A stretch of DNA of 64,000 nt from Candidatus Krumholzibacteriia bacterium (GCA_035649275.1 DASRJW010000097.1:26859-90858), one strand, 5' to 3'; numbered from the stretch's first letter, positions 17,001-24,811 are shown. Numbers and translations: made by a program. The notes: generated by a model not told the origin, from the sequence alone.

Positions 17001-18626
17001 GTCGCAGCACGGGCGCGAGAGCTGGTGGTGCGCACCCGGCAGCTGCTGGAACGCGAGGGCGCCCTGGTTCCGAAGGCGTTGCTCGATCTCGAAGCCCTGG
17101 TGGGCGAGGGTGAGCTGCAGCCGGCCGTGCCGGCCGAGGGCTTGCCCGGGGCGGCGGCGCTGCAGCGGGTGTGCGAAGCCGCTGCGAGCCTGGAAGACGC
17201 GGGGCAAGCCCTGGAACGGGTTCTCGGCGAAATCCGTCGTTGTGCTGCGGCTCGCTGTGCCTTGTTGCTGGACGCCGACGGGGAGGTGCATCGCGCCTCC
17301 GCTCTCGCCCGGGAGTTGGAGCAGCAAGGGATGCATCCGTCGGATTGGGTACGCGCGCGGCCGCGTCTCCTGGCGCGGGCGCAACAAACCCTGCTCCCCC
17401 TGTCGTCGGAGGATCTCCAGGACGAGGAGAACGCGGCGCCGTTCTACATCATTCCCGTCGAGGCACGGGAGCGGCGTCTGGGGAGTATCTGGCTCGAGTG
17501 GGCCGAAGGCACGCGCTTGCCCGGGGAGGAAGTGCGCCGCGCCATCCGCAGCATGGCGCATGTGCTCGCCATGTTGTTGGAGCGCGATACGCTCCTGCCG
17601 GCCGCGGCGGCGCGCGTCGAGGTGATGCCGGCCGGGGCGAAGCGGCTCGGGACCACCCTGGATGACATCATCGGCAAGAGCGGGAAGCGACAGGAGATGA
17701 TCGCTTTCATCCGCAACGTGCGCGATCTCGACGAGACGGTCCTGCTCCTGGGAGAGAACGGTACGGGTAAGGACGTGATGGCGCGAGCCATCCACGACAC
17801 CAGCAAGCGGCGGGCGCAGCCCTTCGTCACCATGAACTGCGCCGCCGTGCCGCCGGGACTATGGGAGAGGGAACTCTTCGGCCACGATCGTGGCGCCTTC
17901 ACCGACGCCCACGAGACCCGACCGGGCTACTTCGAAAGCGCCCACCACGGCACTCTGCTCCTCGACGAAATCGGCGATATGCCCTACGAGATGCAAGCGC
18001 GCTTTCTCCGCGTTCTCGAAGACAAGTCCTTCCAGCGGCTGGGAGTTTCGGAATCGATCCGCGTGGACGTGCGCGTCATCGCCGCGACCAACCGCGACCT
18101 GGAAGGAGCGATGCGGACCGGTCGCTTCCGGGAAGACCTTTTCCACCGGCTCAACGTCCTGTCCTGGACGGTTCCGCCTTTGCGGGATCGGCGCGAGGAC
18201 ATTCAGGATCTGGCCCTCAACTTCCTCGATCGGCAGGCGCGGGCGCAGCAGCGCGGCTCGAAGCGCCTCTCGGGCGAAGCGCAGCGGGTTCTCATGCAAT
18301 ACACCTGGCCGGGGAACATTCGCGAGCTGCAGAACGCCATGAAGCGATGCTATGCCCTCTCGGCGAATGATGTGATCGTCCCCGAAGATCTGCCACCGGA
18401 TATCGTGAAAGGAGCCGACGGCACGGAGATCGCAGGCCCGCTGGACATGGAGGCAGTGGCGCGCTGGGTGCTGGAGCATGCTTCGTACTCGAAGGACGAC
18501 CCGCTGCTCGACCGGCTGGAGCGTGAGATCGCGCGTCAGCTGGTGGACAGGGTCAAGGTGATCGCCCAGGCCGGCAGGCTCCTCGGGCTCAGCCGACCGA
18601 CGCTGTACGCCAAGCTGCGCCGGTGA
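14094..18626 (+). CDS. sigma54-dependent regulator with degenerate kinase, TPR and GAF-like regions
   Basis: A 1510-residue cytoplasmic activator. Residues 1-240 look like a Ser/Thr kinase scaffold (IDSKYRVLDPLPRTGGRQRY) but the catalytic H-R-D and D-F-G motifs are missing, so it is a probable pseudokinase. About 600-1000 is helical with TPR-like repeats (VARAYNNLGLLARARRRFSEA). About 1030-1190 is GAF-like. The AAA+ domain has Walker A GENGTGKD at 1220, the sigma54-contact loop reading GAFTDA at 1267 instead of GAFTGA, Walker B LLLDEIGD, and arginine fingers in FREDLFHRLNV. The C-terminus AGRLLGLSRPTLYAKLRR is a Fis-type helix-turn-helix. The frame is open from a GTG at 14013, but ATG 14094 has aggggag and starts the homologous part. 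Confidence 0.9.
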   Translation: MPDQIIDSKYRVLDPLPRTGGRQRYLVSDLISGRMAVLETVALEGFERLQRRWSTYWQPILRERASRFARLSSFVPVTAVGAWDSGPYYVFESDDEDALQGRPLSRFPTAAQLQALFEDFHSANAAGDHVLNLRPESLCLHDEVLRVLPAAYILPHEMLARAGARSPYQPPELRHAGHLDATTDGFIAAGVLQACVDRLPGARPEAWRHLQGLLALEPWRRPGLASVLELLAGERSAEAAGTPEAPPRRSVDRLTELDLLPLPAATLWRPLLETLDASLAQMSEGTSVVLFLETPAGGPGLQELFLFLRESLALLTERPHVVRLEALTSWEPRDLAGHGPAVVLVPEYRPAETELLPLETLLAQDKVRPVVWVVGSKRGAAPPSEGESPPSLAEWLRARCDPEVHFLSQVVECPPAEMPAPPVSPASRHLLDLLSVLDTDGTGEMLRLALPQQEGELPEALAELERLGHVRSSLAAGGWWGQESQQVVRLLRPDALELRRNGLTAHRQEELHLLLSHLLAEGGPPTLGQRLMRFDHLFAGGSWDVAAAESSPLLQAVQRRGLVALLRRLQRKLVNSNLVQHLKAPQHLEVLRSLAQSEVERQHASEGLSYYERAAERLFALADEEGSVLDLHATSEMLLAHAELLDRHGDFDRSLELLQRFMERYGEELPTVDRGRLFTEMGFCEFRLTRYGAAEERCQLALNLLDPRRHLKEVAQLHNVLGLVRWRTSRYDEAEHYLSSSLALREKSGDRLAVARAYNNLGLLARARRRFSEALEYHRKSMEIRQELEDHAGVARGLVNLAWVHLEMKDLGRSEDLARRAAALSEQLGSRSSWASAKGLQGEIFLAQGRRVEARAALEEAVRLARDVSDVAELFMDLRKQASLELLEGNLLRAEELLQESEQYMSQAGSTLEEANWHRTQGHLRRAQEDRRGAAVSYEHAGNNLARLGDTPQAAESFQEAAQLYHESGVAARARELVVRTRQLLEREGALVPKALLDLEALVGEGELQPAVPAEGLPGAAALQRVCEAAASLEDAGQALERVLGEIRRCAAARCALLLDADGEVHRASALARELEQQGMHPSDWVRARPRLLARAQQTLLPLSSEDLQDEENAAPFYIIPVEARERRLGSIWLEWAEGTRLPGEEVRRAIRSMAHVLAMLLERDTLLPAAAARVEVMPAGAKRLGTTLDDIIGKSGKRQEMIAFIRNVRDLDETVLLLGENGTGKDVMARAIHDTSKRRAQPFVTMNCAAVPPGLWERELFGHDRGAFTDAHETRPGYFESAHHGTLLLDEIGDMPYEMQARFLRVLEDKSFQRLGVSESIRVDVRVIAATNRDLEGAMRTGRFREDLFHRLNVLSWTVPPLRDRREDIQDLALNFLDRQARAQQRGSKRLSGEAQRVLMQYTWPGNIRELQNAMKRCYALSANDVIVPEDLPPDIVKGADGTEIAGPLDMEAVARWVLEHASYSKDDPLLDRLEREIARQLVDRVKVIAQAGRLLGLSRPTLYAKLRR

Positions 18627-18758
18627 GACCCCATTCCTGACGGCCTGTGGGGCATATTCCTCCTTGTCTCAAGGTCTCTGGAACCCATAGGGCCAGACCC
18701 GGAGGGGTGCATCGGATCCGTAGATTCACGTAGAGAGGAAGATTCAGCACGGAGGGGC

Positions 18759-18788
18759 TTGGAATGCGGGCAGCGACTGGACTATACT
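18759..18788 (+). promoter_or_regulatory. sigma70-like promoter of the small secreted protein
   Basis: ttggaa (18759-18764) and tatact (18783-18788) are separated by 18 bases, giving 4/6 and 5/6 matches to the consensus. Transcription would begin near 18795, leaving a leader of about 30 bases that contains the ribosome-binding site aggggag before ATG 18827. Confidence 0.45.
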
Positions 18789-18826
18789 TCCCCCCAGCTA
18801 CGTCATCCTCTTCCAGGGGAGTCCCC

Positions 18827-19189
18827 ATGAGCAGGTTTCTGGCAGTCGGCATTCTCGCGACCGCGCTCGCTGGGGGTGTCGTCCTCGCCGGCGGGAGCGC
18901 GCCGATCCAGATCGAGAACGAGACCACACGCACGATCACGGAGTCCGGTCAGACCTTTGACATCACCGCAGTGGGTATCACCGTCGAGGTCCAATTCACC
19001 GAAGTGACGGCTGAGCATGCGATCGGGACCGTGAGGAGGACTGGGGGCGGGACGTCAGGGACTTTCAGGATCCTCTGGCGGGAGACTGGTTCGACGCAAG
19101 AGTTGACCCTGTCGATCTTGGAGCCAGAGAAGGAATTCAGTCTCGAGGGTGGCGACACCGACAAGCGGACCACACAGCAGCGAAATTAA
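18827..19189 (+). CDS. small secreted protein, function unknown
   Basis: A 120-residue protein with an N-terminal signal peptide (MSRFLAVGILATALAGGVVLAGG) and a short beta-rich mature region (TFDITAVGITVEVQF, ELTLSILEPEKEF) that ends in a charged tail (TDKRTTQQRN). I do not recognise it. The ATG has aggggag at good spacing; upstream in-frame codons to 18764 are not supported. It has its own promoter-like sequence and is followed 41 bases later by a strong intrinsic terminator, so it is a single-gene unit. Confidence 0.65.
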   Translation: MSRFLAVGILATALAGGVVLAGGSAPIQIENETTRTITESGQTFDITAVGITVEVQFTEVTAEHAIGTVRRTGGGTSGTFRILWRETGSTQELTLSILEPEKEFSLEGGDTDKRTTQQRN

Positions 19190-19230
19190 ATCTTACAGAG
19201 CGTAAAAATAATTAACGCATCATGAACTCG

Positions 19231-19259
19231 GGGACTCGGCGACGGGTCCCTGATTTTTT
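19231..19259 (+). terminator. intrinsic terminator after the small secreted gene
   Basis: gggactcg (19231-19238) pairs with cgggtccc (19243-19250), with one T-G wobble, around a gcga tetraloop of the GNRA type. tgattttttg follows directly. This is a textbook rho-independent terminator in the + direction. Confidence 0.75.
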
Positions 19260-19353
19260 GTTAACAATATAAAATACAGAGCATTGCGTATTTGAGTGGT
19301 CTGGCATGTGAGTTGCCTTGTTCCTTAAATGTTGCAACGAGCAACGGCGGAGA

Positions 19354-19389
19354 GTTCTCCGGGGGGTGGGAATCCACCCCCTGGAGAGC
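19354..19389 (+). other. very stable 16-bp hairpin in non-coding region
   Basis: The arms 19354-19369 and 19374-19389 pair over 16 positions (two G-T wobbles) around the loop gaat; the stem core is six G facing five C and a T. No T-tract follows on either strand, so it is not a simple terminator. It lies in a 660-base stretch (19190-19846) where I see no credible gene; the part from 19190 to about 19320 is strikingly AT-rich. It could be part of a small structured RNA lying between the terminators at 19231 and 19564. Confidence 0.55.
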
Positions 19390-19563
19390 ACAAAAAACGC
19401 CGCAACTGCCCGGTTTACATCACGAAGCTCGTTTCTTGTGAGTTTTCGCGGTCCGACGCGGGTCAAGGTGTCGTCGGTCCGGCCGGAGATCGGAGCGTGC
19501 GCCTCGCTGTGGCTACGCGGGGCGTGCCGGAACCGGACAGCAGAGGCGGCGACACCTCACGAT

Positions 19564-19598
19564 GGGGCGCCCCACACGGGCGCCCCGTTGTATTTTCT
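19564..19598 (+). terminator. terminator-like hairpin upstream of the arginine operon
   Basis: A perfect 9-bp stem, ggggcgccc (19564-19572) and gggcgcccc (19578-19586), closes a five-base loop and is followed by gttgtattttct. It resembles an intrinsic terminator with an interrupted T-tract. As no gene ends nearby, it would terminate an RNA starting after 19260. Confidence 0.5.
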
Positions 19599-19774
19599 CC
19601 CGCCTTTTGATGGATCCTCTTCCCCAGGAGTTTCTCTCCCGACACCCACCCCTGGCGAGCTCCCAATGCGTCGCCATGGCCCGTGAGTCCAAGATGTGCC
19701 CTGTCGAGCCGCTGCGGCGGGCTCGCTTCCCTCGGCTCGAGCCGTCACCAGCCCGCCGCGGAGGACCGGCCCAC

Positions 19775-19803
19775 TTGCATTAAGATACAGGTTTCTGTAT
19801 CTT
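19775..19803 (+). promoter_or_regulatory. promoter of the arg operon overlaid by a palindromic operator (candidate ARG box)
   Basis: ttgcat (19775-19780) and tatctt (19798-19803) are spaced 17 bases apart as a -35/-10 pair. Between and over them lies the perfect inverted repeat aagatacag (19782-19790) and ctgtatctt (19795-19803), spacer gttt; tgca further flanks both arms. Occupancy would block RNA polymerase. Since argR is encoded in this operon, ArgR is the natural ligand, though the sequence is not the E. coli ARG box. Confidence 0.55.
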
Positions 19804-19846
19804 CCTGCACTTCTTCCAAGGATCGCCGTCGGAAGGGTGGCAGGAC

Positions 19847-20914
19847 TTGTTGGATTGCGCAGTCGTCGGTGCTTCGGGATACAGCGGGGCGGAGCTCGTG
19901 GCGTTACTGGCGCAGCATCCGCAGGTGCGCCTCGCGGCGCTCCAGGCCGATGCGAGCGCCGGGCGCGATTTCGAGCATCTGCACCCGGACAAGGCGCACC
20001 TACATCAGGGCGGGCTCGAGCCTCTCCAACCCACCGCGCTCCACGGCGTGGACGTGGCATTCCTGGCGCTGCCCCACGGGGAATCGGCGCGGATGGCTGC
20101 GGCGCTGCATGGACGCGTCGGCACGGTGATCGATCTCTCCGGTGATCTGCGCTGCGAAGACGCCAGCACCTACCGCCAGTGGTACGGACGTGAGCATCCA
20201 GCCCCGGAGTTGCTCGGGAAAGCCGTGTACGGGCTTCCCGAGCTCGGCGGCGATTCTCTGCGAGGAGCCCGCCTCGTGGCCTGCGCCGGCTGCTACGCCA
20301 CCTTGGCCCAGCTGGCGGCGGCGCCGGCCCTCGCCCTCGGTGCGGCGGCGACGGGGGATGTGGTGGTGCACGCCATCTCCGGTACCACCGGAGCAGGTCG
20401 ACGGGCCGAGCTGGAGACGAGCTTCTCCGAGGTGTCGGAGAACTTGCGGGCCTATCGAGTCGGCCGGCACCAGCATGCGCCGGAGATCACCGCCGGTCTC
20501 GGCCGCTACGCCGGCCGCCCGGTGCGCGTCACCTTCGTGCCGCATCTGGCGCCGCTCCGCCGCGGCATCTTCGCCAGCGTGGTGCTGCAAGCCGACGGCC
20601 TGGGAACGAGCGCGGTGCTCGCGGCCTATCGCCACGCCTATGACGGCGCCGCCTTCGTGCGTGTGGTCGATCCGGCGCAACGGCTGCCGCAAACGCGCGA
20701 CGTGCTGGGCACGAACTTCTGTGATCTCGCCCCGGTGCTGGACACGTCGGCGGGAACGCTCGTCGTCCTCGGGGTGCTCGACAATTTGATGAAAGGCGCC
20801 GCCGGTCAGGCAGTGCAGATCATGAACCGAGTCGTCGGCCTGCCGGAGACGGCTGGGCTGCTGCGGCCCACGACAGAGGGGGTGCGCGATGTCCACTTCC
20901 AGCCCCTGGGCTGA
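19847..20914 (+). CDS. argC: N-acetyl-gamma-glutamyl-phosphate reductase
   Basis: Third step of arginine synthesis: NADPH-dependent reduction of N-acetylglutamyl phosphate to the semialdehyde in the cytosol. 355 residues. The Rossmann start CAVVGASGYSGAELVALL and the active-site cysteine in VACAGCYATLAQLA are intact, as is the HQHAPEI histidine strand (near residue 207) seen across the family. No ATG is available at the conserved beginning; TTG at 19847 (or 19850) fits, with aaggg and agg upstream. First gene of a six-gene arg operon; overlaps argJ by 26 bases. Confidence 0.95.
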   Translation: MLDCAVVGASGYSGAELVALLAQHPQVRLAALQADASAGRDFEHLHPDKAHLHQGGLEPLQPTALHGVDVAFLALPHGESARMAAALHGRVGTVIDLSGDLRCEDASTYRQWYGREHPAPELLGKAVYGLPELGGDSLRGARLVACAGCYATLAQLAAAPALALGAAATGDVVVHAISGTTGAGRRAELETSFSEVSENLRAYRVGRHQHAPEITAGLGRYAGRPVRVTFVPHLAPLRRGIFASVVLQADGLGTSAVLAAYRHAYDGAAFVRVVDPAQRLPQTRDVLGTNFCDLAPVLDTSAGTLVVLGVLDNLMKGAAGQAVQIMNRVVGLPETAGLLRPTTEGVRDVHFQPLG

Positions 20915-22133
20915 AACCGACGGGTTGGAACGGCCGCATGCGGCGGCCATCACGGCGCCGCAGGGCTTCCGCGCCGCCGGCGTCCACGCCGGCATCCGCA
21001 AGAAGCGTCTCGACCTGGCACTCCTGGTGAGCGGGGGCGAGACCTCGGCGGCAGCGGTGTTCACCCGCAACCTCGCCGCGGCCGCACCGGTGCTGGTGAG
21101 TCGCGAGCACCTCCGCCTTTCCGGTGGACGGGCGCGGGCCGTTCTCGTTAACGCCGGCAACGCCAACGCCTGCACCGGCGAGCCCGGGCTCGAAGCGGCC
21201 CGCCGGAGTGTGACGGCGGTCGCGGAGCTCCTGAGCCTGCCGGTGGAGCAGGTGCTCGTCGCTTCCACCGGCGTGATCGGGCAGCCGTTGCCGCTGCCGC
21301 GCTTGCTCCGCGCGCTCCCGCATGCCGTGCGTGCTCTGGCTCGCTCCGGCGGTGCCGACGCCGCCACCGCCATCCTCACCACGGATCTGCGGGAGAAGGA
21401 ATGGGTGCAGCGGGTGCGGGGGAAGAACGGCAACTACACGCTCGGCGGCATGGCGAAAGGCTCCGGCATGATCCATCCGGACATGGCGACCACGCTCGCC
21501 TTCGTCACCACCGACGCCGCGGTGCCGGCGGCGCTGCTGCAGGATTGTCTGCGCCGCGCCACCGACGCCTCCTTCAACCGCATCTCCGTGGATGGCGATA
21601 CCTCGACCAACGACACCATCGCGGTCCTGGCCAACGGCGCCTCCGGCGTGGCGGTGGACCCGGCGCTTCCGGCCAGCGTCGCCGCATTCGAGGCCGCTCT
21701 CACCGAAGTGCTGATCGAGCTGGGCAAGCTGGTGGTGCGCGACGGCGAGGGCGCCACCAAGCTGATCGAGGTGTGCGTGAGCGGGGCCCGCGACGAGGGC
21801 GAAGCGCTGCAAGTGGCGCGCACCATCGCCGGCTCGCCACTGGTGAAGACCGCCATGCACGGCGCCGACGCCAACTGGGGGCGCGTGGTGGCGGCGGCCT
21901 GCCGCGCCGGCGTGGCGCTCGATCCGGAGCGCTTGCGCGTCGCCTTCGGCGACGTGGTCGTGCTCCGGCCGGGCTTCGTGGCGCGCTTCTCCGAAGCGGC
22001 GGCGCGCCGCGCCCTGTCGCGTGAAGAAGTGACCTTGCACATCGATCTCGGTCTCGGCGGGGCGACGGCGAAGACCTGGACCTGCGATCTCAGCGCCGGC
22101 TACGTCGAGATCAACGCCAGCTACCGCACCTGA
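20889..22133 (+). CDS. argJ: glutamate N-acetyltransferase / amino-acid acetyltransferase
   Basis: ArgJ moves the acetyl group from N-acetylornithine to glutamate, recycling it through the arginine pathway; some members also use acetyl-CoA. 414 residues. The self-cleavage site is clear: KGSGMIHPDMATTLAF, where the Thr of M-A-T becomes the N-terminal nucleophile of the beta chain (most members have P-N-M-A-T-M-L). The oxyanion motif around STGVIGQPLPL and the late segment GADANWGRVVAA also fit. The start codon lies inside argC, so translation is coupled. Absence of argA in the cluster suits a bifunctional ArgJ, which cannot be proved from sequence. Confidence 0.95.
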   Translation: MSTSSPWAETDGLERPHAAAITAPQGFRAAGVHAGIRKKRLDLALLVSGGETSAAAVFTRNLAAAAPVLVSREHLRLSGGRARAVLVNAGNANACTGEPGLEAARRSVTAVAELLSLPVEQVLVASTGVIGQPLPLPRLLRALPHAVRALARSGGADAATAILTTDLREKEWVQRVRGKNGNYTLGGMAKGSGMIHPDMATTLAFVTTDAAVPAALLQDCLRRATDASFNRISVDGDTSTNDTIAVLANGASGVAVDPALPASVAAFEAALTEVLIELGKLVVRDGEGATKLIEVCVSGARDEGEALQVARTIAGSPLVKTAMHGADANWGRVVAAACRAGVALDPERLRVAFGDVVVLRPGFVARFSEAAARRALSREEVTLHIDLGLGGATAKTWTCDLSAGYVEINASYRT

Positions 22134-22177
22134 CGAGAACGCGCCCCCGCGGGGCGAGAGGAGAGGAGACGCTGCTC

Positions 22178-24316
22178 GTGCATCTCGACGAAGTGCATTC
22201 GAAGCCGGTGCCTGCTGGAAGCCAGGGCGCGACGATGGGTGGGATGCCGACCGCGGGGCTGGAGCTGTCGAGTCTCACGGCGGCACCGGCACGGGGCGTG
22301 ACGGTGGTGTTCAAGTACGGCGGCTCGGTGCAGGAGGATGCGACGCTGGCCCGGACCTGGGCCCACGACCTGGCGACGCTCGTCCGGCTCGGCCTCCGGC
22401 CCATCGTCGTGCACGGCGGCGGCCCGGAGCTGACGCGCGTGATGCAACGCCTGGGGGTCGAGCCCCGCTTCGTCGACGGACACCGGATCACCGACGCCGA
22501 GACCGCGACGCTGGCGGAGATGGTCTTCGCGCGCATCAACAAGCAGATCGTGGCACTCCTCGCTCGGGTGGGAGTGCGAGCCATGGGGATCTCCGGCAGC
22601 GACGGCGGCTTGTTGCAGGTGCGTACCCATCGTCCGGAGGGGCGCGATCTGGGTTTCGTGGGCGCGGTCGAGGCCGTGGATCCGGCGCCGCTCCTCCACC
22701 TGCAGCAGGGTGGCTTCGTGCCGGTGATTTCGCCGACGGCCACCGATGCTTGCGGCCAACTCCACAACATCAACGCCGATTTCGTGGCGGCGGCGGTGGC
22801 GGCAGCGATGCACGCCAGCGAGCTCGTCTTCCTCTCCGACGTACCCGGCTACCTGGAGGATGGCCACCCGGTGGCGATCCTGGCCGCGTCACGGGCGCAA
22901 GCGCTGCTGCGTGCCGGCGCGGTGCAAGGCGGAATGCAGCCCAAGCTGGAAGCAGCGCTGCAAGCGCTGGCCGCGGGCGTCCCGCGAGTGCGCCTTCTCG
23001 ATGGACGCACACCGCACATCGTGCTCACGGCACTCTGGTCCGGCGCCAGTCCAGGCACCGTGATCGTGCCCGCCGAAGCCACGGGCGCGCCGGGGAACAC
23101 CCCGCCGGCTCCGGCATGGGCGGGAACGTTGGCGGCGCGCGGCGCCGCCGTCCTCGTCGACAGTTACACCCGTGAGCCCCTCGAGCTCGCCGGCGGCGCC
23201 GGCTGCCTCGTGGTGGACAGCGCCGGGAAGAGCTACCTCGATTTCGGCGCCGGCATCGGAGTGAGCGCCCTCGGCCACGGACATCCTGCCCTCGTCGCCG
23301 CGCTGCGTGGCGGCGCCTCCGGCCTCTTGCACACGAGCAACCTCTATTGGACCGAGCCCATGGTGGGGCTGGCGGAGCGGCTCGTCGACGCCGCCGGGAT
23401 GGAACGTGCTTTCTTCTGCAACTCCGGCACCGAGGCGGTGGAGGCGGCTCTCAAGCTCGGTCGCAAGACGCGACCGGGCCGGAAGAAGATCGTCGTCTTC
23501 CAAGGCGGCTTCCACGGGCGCACCTTCGGCTCCCTCTCGGCAACGATGCAGGAGAACTACCAGGCCCCTTTCCGCCCCTTGCTCGAGGGCTTCGTCGCCG
23601 TGCCCTTCGGTGATTTCGAGGCGGCCTCGGCGGCCATCGATACCGATACCGCCCTCGTCCTCGTCGAGCCGATCCAAGGCGAAGGCGGCGTGCGCCCGGC
23701 GCCGGCTGGTTTCCTCGCCCACCTGCGTGCGAGTTGCGACCGCTGCGGCGCGCTTCTCGTGTTCGACGAAGTGCAGACCGGTCTCGGACGCACCGGGACC
23801 TTTCTCGCCGCCCAGGGAGACGGCGTGGTTCCCGATGCGGTGACGCTGGCGAAGGCGCTCGCGGGGGGCTTGCCCATGGGGGCCTTGCTCGCCCGCGGCG
23901 AAGCGGCGCGGGCGCTCGGGCGCGGGGAGCATGGATCCACCTTCGGCGGCGGACCCTTCGTCGCCCGAGCGGCGCACGCAGTGCTCGATACCGTGCTGGC
24001 CCCGGGATTTCTGGCGGGAGTGCGGGCTCGCGGCGCCGAGCTCGGAGCCAGGCTGGCGCTTCTGGCGACGGCCTGGCCGGAGGTGGTGAAGGAAGCGCGC
24101 GGCCGCGGCCTCATGTGGGGGCTCGAGCTGCGCCAACCGAGGGCCCCGGAGCTGGTGGGGGCATTGCGCGAGCTCGGCTTCCTGGGCTTGCAAGCCGGCA
24201 AGAACGTGCTGCGGCTGTTGCCGCCTCTCGTGGTGAGCGCCGCCGAGATCGACGCCGCTGGTGCCTTCCTGGAGCGTGGGTTGGTGCGGCTCGGCGGCGG
24301 GGATGGTGCGTCATGA
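22178..24316 (+). CDS. argB/argD: fused acetylglutamate kinase (ArgB) - acetylornithine aminotransferase (ArgD)
   Basis: One 712-residue frame carries two non-consecutive arginine enzymes. Residues 42-296 are acetylglutamate kinase: VFKYGGSV (ATP-site lysine), VVHGGGPELTRVM, FVDGHRITD, NINADFVAAAVA and LSDVPGYLED. A linker rich in Pro/Ala/Gly (about 300-320) leads to residues 323-705, a class-III PLP aminotransferase of ArgD type: YLDFGAGIGVSALGHGHP, FFCNSGTEAVEAALKLGR, FHGRTFGSLSAT, FDEVQTGLGRTG and the PLP lysine K559 in TLAKALAGG. The first ~40 residues are low complexity. GTG start with ggagaggag. No frameshift or internal stop separates the parts. The ATGA overlap with argR couples it to the next gene. 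Confidence 0.92.
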   Translation: MHLDEVHSKPVPAGSQGATMGGMPTAGLELSSLTAAPARGVTVVFKYGGSVQEDATLARTWAHDLATLVRLGLRPIVVHGGGPELTRVMQRLGVEPRFVDGHRITDAETATLAEMVFARINKQIVALLARVGVRAMGISGSDGGLLQVRTHRPEGRDLGFVGAVEAVDPAPLLHLQQGGFVPVISPTATDACGQLHNINADFVAAAVAAAMHASELVFLSDVPGYLEDGHPVAILAASRAQALLRAGAVQGGMQPKLEAALQALAAGVPRVRLLDGRTPHIVLTALWSGASPGTVIVPAEATGAPGNTPPAPAWAGTLAARGAAVLVDSYTREPLELAGGAGCLVVDSAGKSYLDFGAGIGVSALGHGHPALVAALRGGASGLLHTSNLYWTEPMVGLAERLVDAAGMERAFFCNSGTEAVEAALKLGRKTRPGRKKIVVFQGGFHGRTFGSLSATMQENYQAPFRPLLEGFVAVPFGDFEAASAAIDTDTALVLVEPIQGEGGVRPAPAGFLAHLRASCDRCGALLVFDEVQTGLGRTGTFLAAQGDGVVPDAVTLAKALAGGLPMGALLARGEAARALGRGEHGSTFGGGPFVARAAHAVLDTVLAPGFLAGVRARGAELGARLALLATAWPEVVKEARGRGLMWGLELRQPRAPELVGALRELGFLGLQAGKNVLRLLPPLVVSAAEIDAAGAFLERGLVRLGGGDGAS

Positions 24317-24795
24317 GCGCTCTCGACAAAGCCCGGCGGCAGCGGGAGCTGCTCGCAGTGCTGCGCGAGCAGGTCATCCACAGTCAGGAGGAACTGCGGC
24401 GGGCTTTGCGGCAACGAGGTTTTCCGGTGACACAGGCCACTCTGTCGCGGGACCTGAAGGAGCTCCGCGTTCCCTGCGTGCCGACGGCGCAAGGATATCG
24501 CTATGCCGTGGACGATACGCCTGTCGGAGTGCCGGCGCCGACAGAAGCGGCGCCCGGGCGTCTGCAGAACGTGGCCGCCCAGGAGGTCACCGGGGTCGAG
24601 GCCAACGAAGTCGCCGTCGTGATCCGCACCCTGACCGGCCGAGCGCAAGGGGTGGCGGTGTGGCTCGACGGTCTGCGCTTGCCGAACTTGCTGGCGACGC
24701 TGGCAGGGGACGACGCGATCCTCGTGGTGCCGCGCCATGTCCAAGCCACGGACAAGCTCAAGAGTGAGATCGCCGCCGTGTTGCAATGGGAATGA
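24313..24795 (+). CDS. argR: arginine repressor ArgR
   Basis: A 160-residue transcription factor that senses arginine as a hexamer. The N-terminal winged helix is typical: SQEELRRALRQRGFPVTQATLSRDLKELRV, with recognition helix QATLSRDL. The C-terminal oligomerisation/arginine-binding domain ends with LATLAGDDAILVVPR, containing the ligand-binding acidic pair G-D-D. The frame is open from 23734, but the ATG at 24313 starts exactly at the conserved region and overlaps the previous stop (ATGA). Being inside the operon it would regulate itself along with argC-argH, probably at the palindrome at 19782-19803. Confidence 0.92.
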   Translation: MSALDKARRQRELLAVLREQVIHSQEELRRALRQRGFPVTQATLSRDLKELRVPCVPTAQGYRYAVDDTPVGVPAPTEAAPGRLQNVAAQEVTGVEANEVAVVIRTLTGRAQGVAVWLDGLRLPNLLATLAGDDAILVVPRHVQATDKLKSEIAAVLQWE

Positions 24796-24811
24796 AGTGA
24801 AGGAGACGCCG

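Noticed and set aside
13977-17795. Very long minus-strand open frame (over 1200 codons) opposite the sigma54 regulator
   Set aside because: Gln/Arg/His-rich composition without domains, exact antisense of a gene with intact AAA+ and HTH motifs; typical shadow frame in high-GC DNA. The same applies to the long minus frames opposite the RND genes and to 3907-6102.
19318-19686. Short plus-strand frames in the 19.3-19.7 kb gap
   Set aside because: They run through two strong hairpins, lack ribosome sites and show no motif.
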